Below, piece by piece: positions 43,263 through 51,877 of a DNA stretch of 64,000 nucleotides (positions are counted from its first letter, which is position 1; every line of letters starts with the position of its first letter). This stretch comes from Pseudomonas bananamidigenes. GTDB taxonomy: Bacteria; Pseudomonadota; Gammaproteobacteria; Pseudomonadales; Pseudomonadaceae. Location: contig NZ_LRUN01000010.1 in assembly GCF_001679645.1 (NCBI RefSeq), positions 124,001 to 188,000 of the forward strand. Reading direction: 5' to 3'. The translations under genes were made by a program, and so were the position numbers. The notes under the pieces are model-generated. The model saw only the letters and a list, made by a program, of their open reading frames with translations, was not told the origin of the DNA and made no database searches.

Positions 43263-46033
43263 GTGCCGTGCAGAACCAGACCGTGCGCGCGACCGTGCGC
43301 CTGCAGTTTCACAAGGGTTTTACCCTCGATGACGCCGTGCCATTGGTGGCGTACTTTGCCCGGCTCGGTATCAGCCATGTTTATGCCTCGCCGCTGCTGG
43401 CGGCCCGCGCCGGCTCCATGCACGGTTACGACGTGGTCGATCCGACCCGGGTCAACCCCGAACTTGGCGGCGAACCGGCATTGCGCCGACTGGTGGCGGC
43501 CCTGCGTGAACACGACATGGGCCTGATCCTCGACATCGTCTCCAATCACATGGCCGTCGGCGGCAGCGACAATCCCTGGTGGCTCGATCTGCTGGAATGG
43601 GGCCGGCTCAGTCCCTATGGCGAGTTCTTCGATATTCAGTGGCACTCGCCCGATCCACTGATGGAAGGCCAATTGCTGCTGCCATTCCTCGGCAGCGATT
43701 ACGGCATTGCATTGCAGGAAGGATCGTTGCCACTGGTATTCAATGCCGAGTGCGGCACCTTCCACGTCGAGCATTACGAGCATCACTTCCCGATCTGCCC
43801 TGGCGATTACGGCGAATTGCTCAACAGCGATGAGCCCGTGAACGAAGCGCTCAAGTCGCTGGCCGACCGTTTCAGCACCCTGAGCTACCAGACCGATGCC
43901 CGCTCGCTGGCCATCCCGCTCAAGGAAGAGTTGCAGCAACTGGCCCGCGATCCGCACATTCTGCAAACCCTGCAGAACAACCTGGCGCGCTACGACTCGA
44001 AGACCGACGACGGCTTCCGGCGCCTGCATCAACTGCTGGAGCGACAAAGCTATCGCCTGGCGAGCTGGCGCACGGCGGCGGATGACATCAACTGGCGACG
44101 TTTCTTCGACATCAATGAACTCGGCGGTCTGCGGGTCGAGCGGCCTGCCGTGTTCGAAGCGACCCATGGCAAGATCTTCCGCTTGATCGAAGAAGGCCTG
44201 ATCGACGGTCTGCGCATCGACCATATCGACGGCCTCGCCGATCCACGGGGTTATTGCCGCAAGCTGCGTCGGCGCCTCGATTTTCTGGCACCGGGGCGAC
44301 ACCTGCCGATCTACGTCGAAAAGATTCTCGGAGCAGGTGAAACCCTGCGCGCCGACTGGGCGGTGGATGGCAGCACCGGTTACGAATTCATGAATCAGTT
44401 GTCGCTGTTGCAACACGACCCGGACGGCGAGCACGTGCTTGGCGACTTCTGGCATCGCCGCACCGGGCGGCCCGCCATGTTTATCGAAGAAGCACGACTG
44501 GCCCGTCAGCAGATTCTCAACGGTTCGCTGGCCAGCGATAGCGAGAGCGTGGCTCAGGCACTGTGGCAAGTGGCGCGGGACGACCTGATGACCCGCGACC
44601 TGACGCTCGGCTCGATTCGCCGGGTATTGCAGGCGCTGATCGTGCATTTCCCGGTGTACCGCACCTACATCAGCGCCATGGGCCGTTCAGAGCAGGACGA
44701 GGTGTTTTTCCGCCAGGCCATGGAGGGCGCACGCCAGACATTGGCCGAAAACGACTGGCCGGTGCTTGAATCCGTGGCCGGCTGGCTCGGTGGCCAGCCC
44801 TGGCGACACAAGCCACGCGGGCGTTCACGCAAGATCCTGCGGCATGCCTGCGTGCGCTTTCAACAACTCACCTCTCCTGCTGCCGCCAAGGCCGTGGAAG
44901 ACACCGCGCTGTATCGCTCGGCAGTGCTGCTGTCGCGCAATGACGTGGGCTACAACACCGAACGCTTCAGCGCGCCGGTCAGTGATTTTCACGCGACCAA
45001 TCGACAACGCCTGGCGACATTCCCCGACAACCTGCTGGCCACCGCCACCCACGACCATAAACGCGGCGAAGACACCCGCGCGCGGCTGGCCGTGCTCAGT
45101 GAGCGCAGCCACTGGTACACCGAGCAGGTCGAGTTGTGGCGTGCCCTCGCCCGCCCGTTGCGCCAAGACGATCAGGTGCCGTCGGCTTCCGATGAGTTGA
45201 TCCTCTATCAGGCGCTGATCGGCAGTTGGCCGCTGGAGCTGCGCGACGACGATCAGGCCGGACTCGCCGACTATGCCGGACGTATCTGGCAGTGGCAGCA
45301 AAAGGCTTTGCGCGAAGCCAAGCTGCAAAGCAGCTGGAGTGCGCCGAACGAGGCCTATGAGCAGGCTGCGCAGTCGTTCACCGAGCAGTTGTTGACGGCT
45401 GCCGAGGGTGAGCTGCTGCGCGGGGCTCTGCTCAAGAGCGTCAACAGCATTGCCGCTGCCGGCGCGCTAAACAGCCTGGCGCAAACCTTGCTGCACATGA
45501 CCGTGCCGGGGGTGCCGGATCTGTATCAGGGCAACGAGTATTGGGATTTCAGCCTGGTCGATCCGGACAACCGCCGGCCTGTTGATTACCGCCTGCGCGA
45601 GCAATCGCTGAAACCTGCCGCCGTACCGGAGCTGCTGTCGAACTGGCGCGACGGGCGCATCAAGCAAGCGTTGATCGCGCAGGTCCTGAACCTGCGCGCC
45701 GAACACATCGAGCTGTTTCGCCGCGGCTCGTACCAGGCCCTCGAGGTGCTGGGCAGCCAGGCGCATAACGTACTGGCGTTTGCCCGTGAACACGAGGGGC
45801 AACGGGCAATCGTGATCGTGCCGATTCGCTGCGCGAGCTTGCTCGAAAATGCTGCCGTGCCCCAAGTGGACGCGCTGCGCTGGGGCGATACGCGGGTCGA
45901 GTTACCGTTCGCTACCTGCGACGAAAATCTGAAGGGACTTTTTTCAAGCAGCGCAGTCACAAAAAACAGGAAGCTGGAGGTCAGCGCTGCGCTGGGGGAC
46001 GTCCCGGTCAATCTGTTTATCCAACACTTCTAG
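43259..46033 (+). CDS. treY: malto-oligosyltrehalose synthase
   Basis: 924 residues, GH13. 'LQFHKGFTLDDAVPLVAYFARLGISHVYASP' at the N terminus is the TreY hallmark. Nucleophile D-321 lies in 'GLRIDHIDGLADP', with 'YVEKILGAGETL' (acid/base Glu) and 'TATHDHKRGEDTRARLAVLS'. It isomerises the reducing-end alpha-1,4 bond of a maltodextrin to alpha,alpha-1,1, giving the TreZ substrate. The start overlaps the malQ stop. Confidence 0.95.
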   Translation: MSAVQNQTVRATVRLQFHKGFTLDDAVPLVAYFARLGISHVYASPLLAARAGSMHGYDVVDPTRVNPELGGEPALRRLVAALREHDMGLILDIVSNHMAVGGSDNPWWLDLLEWGRLSPYGEFFDIQWHSPDPLMEGQLLLPFLGSDYGIALQEGSLPLVFNAECGTFHVEHYEHHFPICPGDYGELLNSDEPVNEALKSLADRFSTLSYQTDARSLAIPLKEELQQLARDPHILQTLQNNLARYDSKTDDGFRRLHQLLERQSYRLASWRTAADDINWRRFFDINELGGLRVERPAVFEATHGKIFRLIEEGLIDGLRIDHIDGLADPRGYCRKLRRRLDFLAPGRHLPIYVEKILGAGETLRADWAVDGSTGYEFMNQLSLLQHDPDGEHVLGDFWHRRTGRPAMFIEEARLARQQILNGSLASDSESVAQALWQVARDDLMTRDLTLGSIRRVLQALIVHFPVYRTYISAMGRSEQDEVFFRQAMEGARQTLAENDWPVLESVAGWLGGQPWRHKPRGRSRKILRHACVRFQQLTSPAAAKAVEDTALYRSAVLLSRNDVGYNTERFSAPVSDFHATNRQRLATFPDNLLATATHDHKRGEDTRARLAVLSERSHWYTEQVELWRALARPLRQDDQVPSASDELILYQALIGSWPLELRDDDQAGLADYAGRIWQWQQKALREAKLQSSWSAPNEAYEQAAQSFTEQLLTAAEGELLRGALLKSVNSIAAAGALNSLAQTLLHMTVPGVPDLYQGNEYWDFSLVDPDNRRPVDYRLREQSLKPAAVPELLSNWRDGRIKQALIAQVLNLRAEHIELFRRGSYQALEVLGSQAHNVLAFAREHEGQRAIVIVPIRCASLLENAAVPQVDALRWGDTRVELPFATCDENLKGLFSSSAVTKNRKLEVSAALGDVPVNLFIQHF

Positions 46034-46062
46034 AAGCATGAGTTCATTTCAGGAGCATTGCG

Positions 46063-46392
46063 ATGAGTAACGACGATAAACGCATCCGCGAATTCGCCTA
46101 CCAAATCTGGGAGTCGGAAGGTAAACCCGAAGGTCAGGAAGAACGCCACTGGGAGATGGCGCGCAAACTGGCCGAAGCCGAGGCCCTGGCGCCGAAAAAA
46201 TCGCCGAAGGCTGCCGGCAGCAAGACCGCTGGCAAGACCACGACCACCAAACCCGCCGCGAGCAAGGCGCCCGTTGCCAAACCCGGGACAGCCGCAAAGG
46301 CCAAGCCGGCGAGCGCCGCCAAAGTGATACCCCCGGGCGAGAAAGCCGCCGAGAAAAAGCCCCGCGCCCCTCGTAAACCCCCGGCGGTCTGA
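46063..46392 (+). CDS. DUF2934 protein with Lys/Ala/Pro-rich tail
   Basis: 109 residues. Residues 1-40 match DUF2934 ('RIREFAYQIWESEGKPEGQEERHWEMARKL'). The rest is a low-complexity basic tail of Lys, Ala, Pro and Thr, like histone-H1-like bacterial tails, suggesting nucleic-acid or polyanion binding. It lies 29 bases after treY in the glucan operon. The function is unknown; its position suggests a link to osmotic or desiccation response (inference). Confidence 0.85.
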   Translation: MSNDDKRIREFAYQIWESEGKPEGQEERHWEMARKLAEAEALAPKKSPKAAGSKTAGKTTTTKPAASKAPVAKPGTAAKAKPASAAKVIPPGEKAAEKKPRAPRKPPAV

Positions 46393-46482
46393 AGCTTTAC
46401 GACCCATTGAATTGAATGAACACGTGGCGGGTTCCCTCGCCACGCGGGGCGCGCTCGCCCTGAAAAAATGAACTTCCTGTTT

Positions 46483-46507
46483 CGGCGAGCCTGCTCGCTG
46501 CCACAGA
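46483..46507. repeat. single decayed REP, family A
   Basis: CGGCGAGCCTGCTCGCTGCCACAGAG keeps the palindromic core CGAGCCTGCTCG and the CCACAG flank of the family A elements at 4521-4609 and 63328-63419. It lies between the DUF2934 gene and glgX. Confidence 0.65.
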
Positions 46508-46541
46508 GGATTGATGCCCACCCCCAGTTGCAGGAGCAATC

Positions 46542-48701
46542 ATGACCCGTCCAAAACAAACCGAGCCCGCCGCCCATGCCGAGCCCACACGAATCCGTGA
46601 AGGTCTGCCCTTCCCGCTCGGTGCCACCTGGGATGGTCTGGGGGTCAACTTCGCGCTGTTTTCCGCCAACGCCACCCGGGTCGAATTGTGCATCTTCGAC
46701 GATGCCGGGGAAGTCGAACTCGAACGCATCGAGCTGCCGGAATATACCGACGAGATCTTCCACGGCTATCTGCCCGACGCTCATCCGGGACTGATTTATG
46801 GCTACCGAGTCTACGGTCCTTACGACCCGGCCAACGGCCACCGTTTCAACCACAACAAATTGCTGATCGACCCCTACGCCAAGCAACTGGTCGGCCAGCT
46901 GAAATGGTCCGAAGCGCTGTTCGGCTACACCATCGGCCACCCGGATGCCGACCTCAGTTTCGACGAGCGTGACAGCGCGCCGTTCGTGCCCAAGTGCAAG
47001 GTCATCGACCCGGCGCACACCTGGGGCAACGACCATCGGGTCAGCGTGCCGTGGGACAAGACCATCATTTATGAAACCCACGTACGCGGCATCAGCATGC
47101 GCCACCCGGCGGTGCCGGATAACGTGCGCGGTACGTTCGCCGGGCTGATGGTCGACGATGTGCTGGAACATATCCGCAAACTGGGCGTATCGAGCGTCGA
47201 ACTGTTGCCGATCCACGCCTTCGTCAACGACCAGCATCTGCTGCACAAGGGCATGACCAATTACTGGGGCTATAACAGCATCGCGTTTTTCGCCCCGGAC
47301 CCGCGCTACCTGGCCAGCGGCAAGATCGCCGAGTTCAAGGAAATGGTCGCGCACCTGCACGAAGCCAACCTCGAAGTGATCCTCGATGTGGTCTACAACC
47401 ACACCGCCGAAGGCAATGAACAGGGCCCGACCCTGTCGATGCGCGGGATCGACAACGCCTCCTATTACCGGCTGATGCCGGACGACAAGCGCTTCTATAT
47501 CAACGATTCCGGCACCGGCAACACCCTGGACCTGAGTCACCCGTGCGTGCTGCAAATGGTCACCGACTCTTTGCGCTACTGGGCCAGCGAAATGCACGTG
47601 GACGGTTTCCGCTTCGATCTGGCGACCATCCTCGGGCGCTATCACGACGGTTTCGACGAGCGTCACAGCTTTCTCGTCGCCTGCCGTCAGGACCCGGTGC
47701 TGCGTCAGGTGAAACTGATCGCCGAACCCTGGGACTGCGGACCCGGCGGCTATCAGGTCGGCCACTTTCCGCCGGGCTGGGTCGAATGGAACGACAAGTT
47801 CCGCGACACCGTGCGTGCCTTCTGGAAAGGCGACGACGGCCAGCTCGCCGACTTCGCCAGCCGCATGACCGCCTCCGGGGAAATGTTCAACCAACGTGGC
47901 CGACGCCCTTACTCGTCGGTGAACTTCGTCACCGCCCACGACGGTTTCACCCTCAACGATCTGGTGTCCTACAACGACAAGCACAACGAGGCCAACGACG
48001 AGAACAATCAGGACGGCAGCAATAACAATCTGTCGTGGAACCATGGTGTCGAAGGCCCTACCGACGACCCGGAAATCAATGCGTTGCGTCACCGGCAGAT
48101 GCGTAACTTCTTTGCCACGCTGCTGCTGGCCCAGGGCACGCCGATGATCGTTGCCGGCGACGAATTCGCCCGCACCCAGGACGGCAACAACAATGCCTAT
48201 TGCCAGGACAGCGAAATCGGCTGGGTCAACTGGGACCTGAGCGAGGACGGCAAGGCGCTGCTGAAGTTCGTCAAACGCCTGATCAAGTTGCGCCTGGCTT
48301 ATCCGATCCTGCGCCGCGGTCGTTTTCTGGTGGGCGAATACAACGAGGATATCGGGGTCAAGGACGTGACCTGGCTGGCACCGGATGCCACCGAGATGGG
48401 CACCGAACACTGGCACGACGCGCACAACCGCTGCCTGGGCATGCTGCTCGATGGCCGCGCGCAGGAAACCGGCATTCGCCGCAAAGGGGCCGATGCCACG
48501 TTGTTGCTGATCGTCAATGCCCATCACGACATCGTCAATTTCACCTTGCCGGAAGTACCGGAAGGCCGTTACTGGACCTGCATGATCGACACCAACCAAC
48601 CGTCGATTCGCGGTCAGGAGCGCTTCGATTTCGGCCATGAGTACTCGGTCACCGGCCGTTCGCTGTTGTTGTTCGAACTGCAACGGGACGAGGAAGACTG
48701 A
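46542..48701 (+). CDS. glgX: glycogen debranching enzyme
   Basis: 719 residues, GH13 isoamylase-type with an N-terminal CBM48 ('GATWDGLGVNFALFSANATRVELC'). Catalytic residues D-359 ('DGFRFDLATILGR'), E-395 ('LIAEPWDCG') and D-467 ('TAHDGFTLNDLV'). It removes alpha-1,6 branches and supplies linear chains to TreY/TreZ. It sits 149 bases after the DUF2934 gene, with a REP remnant between, and its stop is 1 base before the next gene. Confidence 0.96.
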   Translation: MTRPKQTEPAAHAEPTRIREGLPFPLGATWDGLGVNFALFSANATRVELCIFDDAGEVELERIELPEYTDEIFHGYLPDAHPGLIYGYRVYGPYDPANGHRFNHNKLLIDPYAKQLVGQLKWSEALFGYTIGHPDADLSFDERDSAPFVPKCKVIDPAHTWGNDHRVSVPWDKTIIYETHVRGISMRHPAVPDNVRGTFAGLMVDDVLEHIRKLGVSSVELLPIHAFVNDQHLLHKGMTNYWGYNSIAFFAPDPRYLASGKIAEFKEMVAHLHEANLEVILDVVYNHTAEGNEQGPTLSMRGIDNASYYRLMPDDKRFYINDSGTGNTLDLSHPCVLQMVTDSLRYWASEMHVDGFRFDLATILGRYHDGFDERHSFLVACRQDPVLRQVKLIAEPWDCGPGGYQVGHFPPGWVEWNDKFRDTVRAFWKGDDGQLADFASRMTASGEMFNQRGRRPYSSVNFVTAHDGFTLNDLVSYNDKHNEANDENNQDGSNNNLSWNHGVEGPTDDPEINALRHRQMRNFFATLLLAQGTPMIVAGDEFARTQDGNNNAYCQDSEIGWVNWDLSEDGKALLKFVKRLIKLRLAYPILRRGRFLVGEYNEDIGVKDVTWLAPDATEMGTEHWHDAHNRCLGMLLDGRAQETGIRRKGADATLLLIVNAHHDIVNFTLPEVPEGRYWTCMIDTNQPSIRGQERFDFGHEYSVTGRSLLLFELQRDEED

Positions 48702-48702
48702 C

Positions 48703-49701
48703 ATGGAGCTCGCTGACTATCTGGCATTGCACGCACCGGACTATGGCGACACGGCTGCCCTTGGACGCTGTTTGCGGGAGATGGTCGAAGCCGGACTGGA
48801 TCGGCTTCCGTTGCCCGGTAACGGCCACACACTGCAGCGTTGGCAACGGCTGTCGGAGGTCGGCGGGCATGATCTGGGGCTGTGCAAACTCTACGAAGGC
48901 CACACCGATGCCCTGGCGATCATCCATCAGCTCGGCGGCACGCCGACACCCGGCAGCACCTGGGGCATGTGGGCTGCCGAACCGCCCCAGGCGCGGGTGC
49001 GGGTCACGCCTTCCGGCCCCATGGTGCGCCTGCACGGACGCAAGGCCTGGTGTTCCGGAGCAGCGGTGCTCAGCCATGCGCTGCTCACCGCCTGGGATGA
49101 CGACGATCGCCAACAACTGGTGGCGGTGGCCCTCGATCAACCGGGCGTGACAATCACCGATCAAGGCTGGCAAGCCATCGGCATGGCGGCCACCGGCAGC
49201 GTCGAGGTGCTGTTCGACAATGTCGAGGCCCAGGCCATCGGCAATCCCGGTGACTATCTGCAACGACCGGGTTTCTGGCACGGCGGCATCGGCATTGCCG
49301 CCTGTTGGTACGGGGCCGCACGGGCCATCGCCGAGCACTTGCGCCAGCATTGCGCCAAACGTGAAGAACCTCACGCACTCGCCAGTCTCGGCGCAGTCGA
49401 CAGCGCGTTGCAGGCCGCTGCCCAAGTCCTGCGCAGCAGCGCGCTGGACATTGACCGTCACCCCCAGGCCGCTGCCGAACTGCTGGCCCGGCGGGTCCGT
49501 GCAGTGGTCGAGCACGCCGCCGAACAGGTCATCCGCGACACTGGCCACGCATTGGGCGCCGGGCCGTTCTGCAAGGACCGGCATTTCGCCCGACTGATCG
49601 CCGACCTTCCGGTGTACCTGCGCCAGAGTCACGCCGAACGCGACCTCGCCGTTCTCGGCCAACTGGCCGCCCGGCAACCGGTCGAGGGATGGGCGTTATG
49701 A
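48703..49701 (+). CDS. divergent short acyl-CoA dehydrogenase-like flavoprotein
   Basis: 332 residues from M-E-L-A-D-Y. It shows the acyl-CoA dehydrogenase layout: helical N-terminal part, beta middle domain ('VRLHGRKAWCSGAAVLSHALLTA', 'GMAATGSVEVLFDNVEAQAIG') and helical C terminus with 'DLPVYLRQSHAERDLAVLG'. It is about 50 residues shorter than usual, and the usual Y-x-G-T near the catalytic glutamate is missing, so classic dehydrogenase activity is doubtful. It starts one base after glgX and its stop overlaps the PIG-L gene, forming the first gene of a coupled four-gene set. Confidence 0.85.
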   Translation: MELADYLALHAPDYGDTAALGRCLREMVEAGLDRLPLPGNGHTLQRWQRLSEVGGHDLGLCKLYEGHTDALAIIHQLGGTPTPGSTWGMWAAEPPQARVRVTPSGPMVRLHGRKAWCSGAAVLSHALLTAWDDDDRQQLVAVALDQPGVTITDQGWQAIGMAATGSVEVLFDNVEAQAIGNPGDYLQRPGFWHGGIGIAACWYGAARAIAEHLRQHCAKREEPHALASLGAVDSALQAAAQVLRSSALDIDRHPQAAAELLARRVRAVVEHAAEQVIRDTGHALGAGPFCKDRHFARLIADLPVYLRQSHAERDLAVLGQLAARQPVEGWAL

Positions 49702-50456
49702 AAAGCAATCCGATCGTCGGCCATGGCACGAGCCTGGAGCAATGGCAAACCTCCTGTCAGCTGGCGGCGCTGGACAGCATCGACATTCTTGACCTCGTGC
49801 CATCCGGTTCGCGGGCGGTGATCATCGCGCCCCATCCGGATGACGAAGTGCTGGGTTGCGGCGGGTTCCTGCAACGGCTCGCCGGTGCCGGGCGCTCGCT
49901 GCAACTGATTTCGGTCACGGACGGCAGCGCCAGTCATCCCGGTTCCACCCGTTGGCCGGTGGAGCGCTTGAGCGTGGTACGTCCACAGGAGTCCGCCGAG
50001 GCCTTGCGTCGCCTCGGTCTGCCGATGCATCAACTGCAATGGCTGCGCGGCGGCTTCCCCGACACTCAGGTGGCCGCTCGCGAATCTTCACTCTGCGACT
50101 ATCTGACCGGCTATCTGCAGGCGGATGACGTGGTCTTCTCCACCTGGCGCGAGGACGGCCACAGCGACCATGAAGCCGTTGGCCGCGCCGCCGTGGATGC
50201 GGCACGGCGCGTCGGCGCACGCTGTCATGAGTTGCCGGTCTGGACCTGGCACTGGGCAGATCCGGAAGACGCCAGAGTACCGTGGGAGCGCGCCCGGAAA
50301 ATCGCCCTGAGCAAAATGCAGATAGCGCGCAAGCGCCATGCGATCCATGCCTTTGCCAGTCAGCTGGAAGGCGACCCCGACGCGGGCCTGGCACCGGTGC
50401 TCCCGCCTCACGTGCTCGATCGACTGTTGCAGCCATTCGAGGTGGTGTTTCTATGA
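49698..50456 (+). CDS. PIG-L family deacetylase (intact active site)
   Basis: 252 residues from ATG 49698 (ATGA overlap with the previous stop, GAGGGA at spacing 8); an ATG three codons earlier is possible. Rossmann-like LmbE fold. The zinc/catalytic motif A-P-H-P-D-D-E and the second motif 'REDGHSDHEAVGRAA' are both complete, giving the metal ligands His, Asp, His plus the general-base Asp and the helper His as in MshB. Members remove N-acetyl from GlcNAc-containing glycolipids or thiol precursors. The substrate is unknown. Confidence 0.9.
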   Translation: MKSNPIVGHGTSLEQWQTSCQLAALDSIDILDLVPSGSRAVIIAPHPDDEVLGCGGFLQRLAGAGRSLQLISVTDGSASHPGSTRWPVERLSVVRPQESAEALRRLGLPMHQLQWLRGGFPDTQVAARESSLCDYLTGYLQADDVVFSTWREDGHSDHEAVGRAAVDAARRVGARCHELPVWTWHWADPEDARVPWERARKIALSKMQIARKRHAIHAFASQLEGDPDAGLAPVLPPHVLDRLLQPFEVVFL

Positions 50457-51052
50457 GCGTCGAGGATCGCTATTTCGAAGGGTTGTTCAGTGGCAATGAT
50501 GACCCCTGGGCGTTTCGCCAGCGCTGGTATGAACAGCGCAAACGCGCCATTACGCTGGCCGCCCTGCCACGTCCTCGCTATCGGGCGATCTTCGAACCCG
50601 GTTGTGCCAATGGCGAACTGAGCGCGGCCCTGGCAGAACGCTGCGACCGGCTGTTGTGCTGCGACACCACGGGCGCCGCGGTCAAACTGGCGCGCACCCG
50701 GTTGAGCCTGTTCGATCACGCCGAAGTCCGGCATTGCCGCCTTCCGCAGCAATGGCCCGAGGAGAAGTTCGACCTGATCGTATTCAGCGAAATCGGTTAT
50801 TACCTGGACCGTGACGACCTGATTGCCGTGATCCGCCATCTCGACGACTCACTGACCGCCGACGGGCAATTGCTGGCCTGCCATTGGCGGCCGGCCATCG
50901 AGGGCTGTCCGCTCAATGCACGCCAGGTCCACGACCTGATCCATGAACGCTTGCACCTGCCGCGACTGCTGCTACATCAGGAAGCGGATTTCCTGCTGGA
51001 AGTGTGGAGCCGCGAACCCCGGTCAGTGGCCACCCTGGAGGGATTGCGATGA
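50453..51052 (+). CDS. class I SAM-dependent methyltransferase (NodS-like)
   Basis: 199 residues, coupled to the deacetylase gene by ATGA. SAM-binding motif I is 'FEPGCANGELSAALAERCDRLLCCD', and motif post-I/II 'FDLIVFSEIGYYLDRDDL' resembles the NodS/NRPS-associated N-methyltransferases. The N-terminal 'YFEGLFSGNDDPWAFRQRWYE' is typical of this subgroup. The likely reaction is methylation of an amine or hydroxyl on the product of the neighbouring enzymes (inference). Confidence 0.88.
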   Translation: MSVEDRYFEGLFSGNDDPWAFRQRWYEQRKRAITLAALPRPRYRAIFEPGCANGELSAALAERCDRLLCCDTTGAAVKLARTRLSLFDHAEVRHCRLPQQWPEEKFDLIVFSEIGYYLDRDDLIAVIRHLDDSLTADGQLLACHWRPAIEGCPLNARQVHDLIHERLHLPRLLLHQEADFLLEVWSREPRSVATLEGLR

Positions 51053-51708
51053 TCGGCATCCTGATTCCTGCACATAACGAAGAAGAACGGCTCGATGACT
51101 GCCTGCGTGCGGCCCTGCGCGCCGCCACTCATGCCATGCTGGCCGGCGAGCAGGTGGAAATTCTGATCGTTCTCGACAGCTGCACCGATCGTTCGGCGGA
51201 GATCGTCAGCCGGTATCCGGTATTGGCATTGAGTATCAACGCCCGCAATGTCGGTCTGGCCCGGGCGATCGGCGCGCAACGACTGCTTGAACGCGGTGCC
51301 CGCTGGATCTCCTGCTCGGATGCGGACAGCCGGGTCGCCGACGACTGGCTGGTCGCCCAGCTCGGACTGGGTGTGGATGCGGTCTGTGGAACGTTGACCG
51401 TCGAACACTGGCATGACTCGATCGATGAAGCGGCGCAAATCCGGTATCACCACCATTACCAGGCGTGTGACGGCCACCGGCATATTCACGGTGCGAATCT
51501 GGGTATCAGCGCCCAGGCCTACAAACGGGCCGGTGGTTTCCAGGCACTGGCCTGCGACGAAGACGTGCACCTGGTCCGGCAACTCGAGCGCTCCGGGGCC
51601 AGCATCGCCTGGAGTCATCGACCCCAGGTCGTCACCAGCGCCCGTCTCGACAGTCGCGCACGGGGTGGTTTCGGCGACTATCTGCGACAGTTGGCACAGT
51701 CTGAATAA
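51049..51708 (+). CDS. glycosyltransferase family 2
   Basis: 219 residues, coupled to the methyltransferase gene by ATGA. GT-A fold: N-terminal 'IGILIPAHNEEERLDDCL', nucleotide-sugar segment 'LIVLDSCTDRSAEIV', metal-binding D-A-D in 'CSDADSRVADDW' and acceptor-side 'ACDEDVHLVRQLERSG'. There is no transmembrane helix, so it is cytosolic. It is last in the coupled four-gene set; 169 bases without a clear terminator follow. Confidence 0.88.
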   Translation: MIGILIPAHNEEERLDDCLRAALRAATHAMLAGEQVEILIVLDSCTDRSAEIVSRYPVLALSINARNVGLARAIGAQRLLERGARWISCSDADSRVADDWLVAQLGLGVDAVCGTLTVEHWHDSIDEAAQIRYHHHYQACDGHRHIHGANLGISAQAYKRAGGFQALACDEDVHLVRQLERSGASIAWSHRPQVVTSARLDSRARGGFGDYLRQLAQSE

Positions 51709-51877
51709 AAAAAAGCGGATCAGATTGATCTGTGACGCGACGAACCGCGTGTCTTGAGCAATACTCTGCATCGCGGCAATCCAGGGTTCGGAGCGCTGCC
51801 GGGTTATCAACCAGCCTTCAAGGGTCACGCACACGCCCGTGCTCGACGGAAGGCCAGACACAAGGACGTCCTGCCCC

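Noticed and set aside
46134..48704. 856-codon open frame antisense to glgX
   Set aside because: The sense strand encodes a complete GlgX with all catalytic motifs. The antisense frame has low-complexity Val/His/Gln-rich content typical of the complement of GC-rich codon bias.
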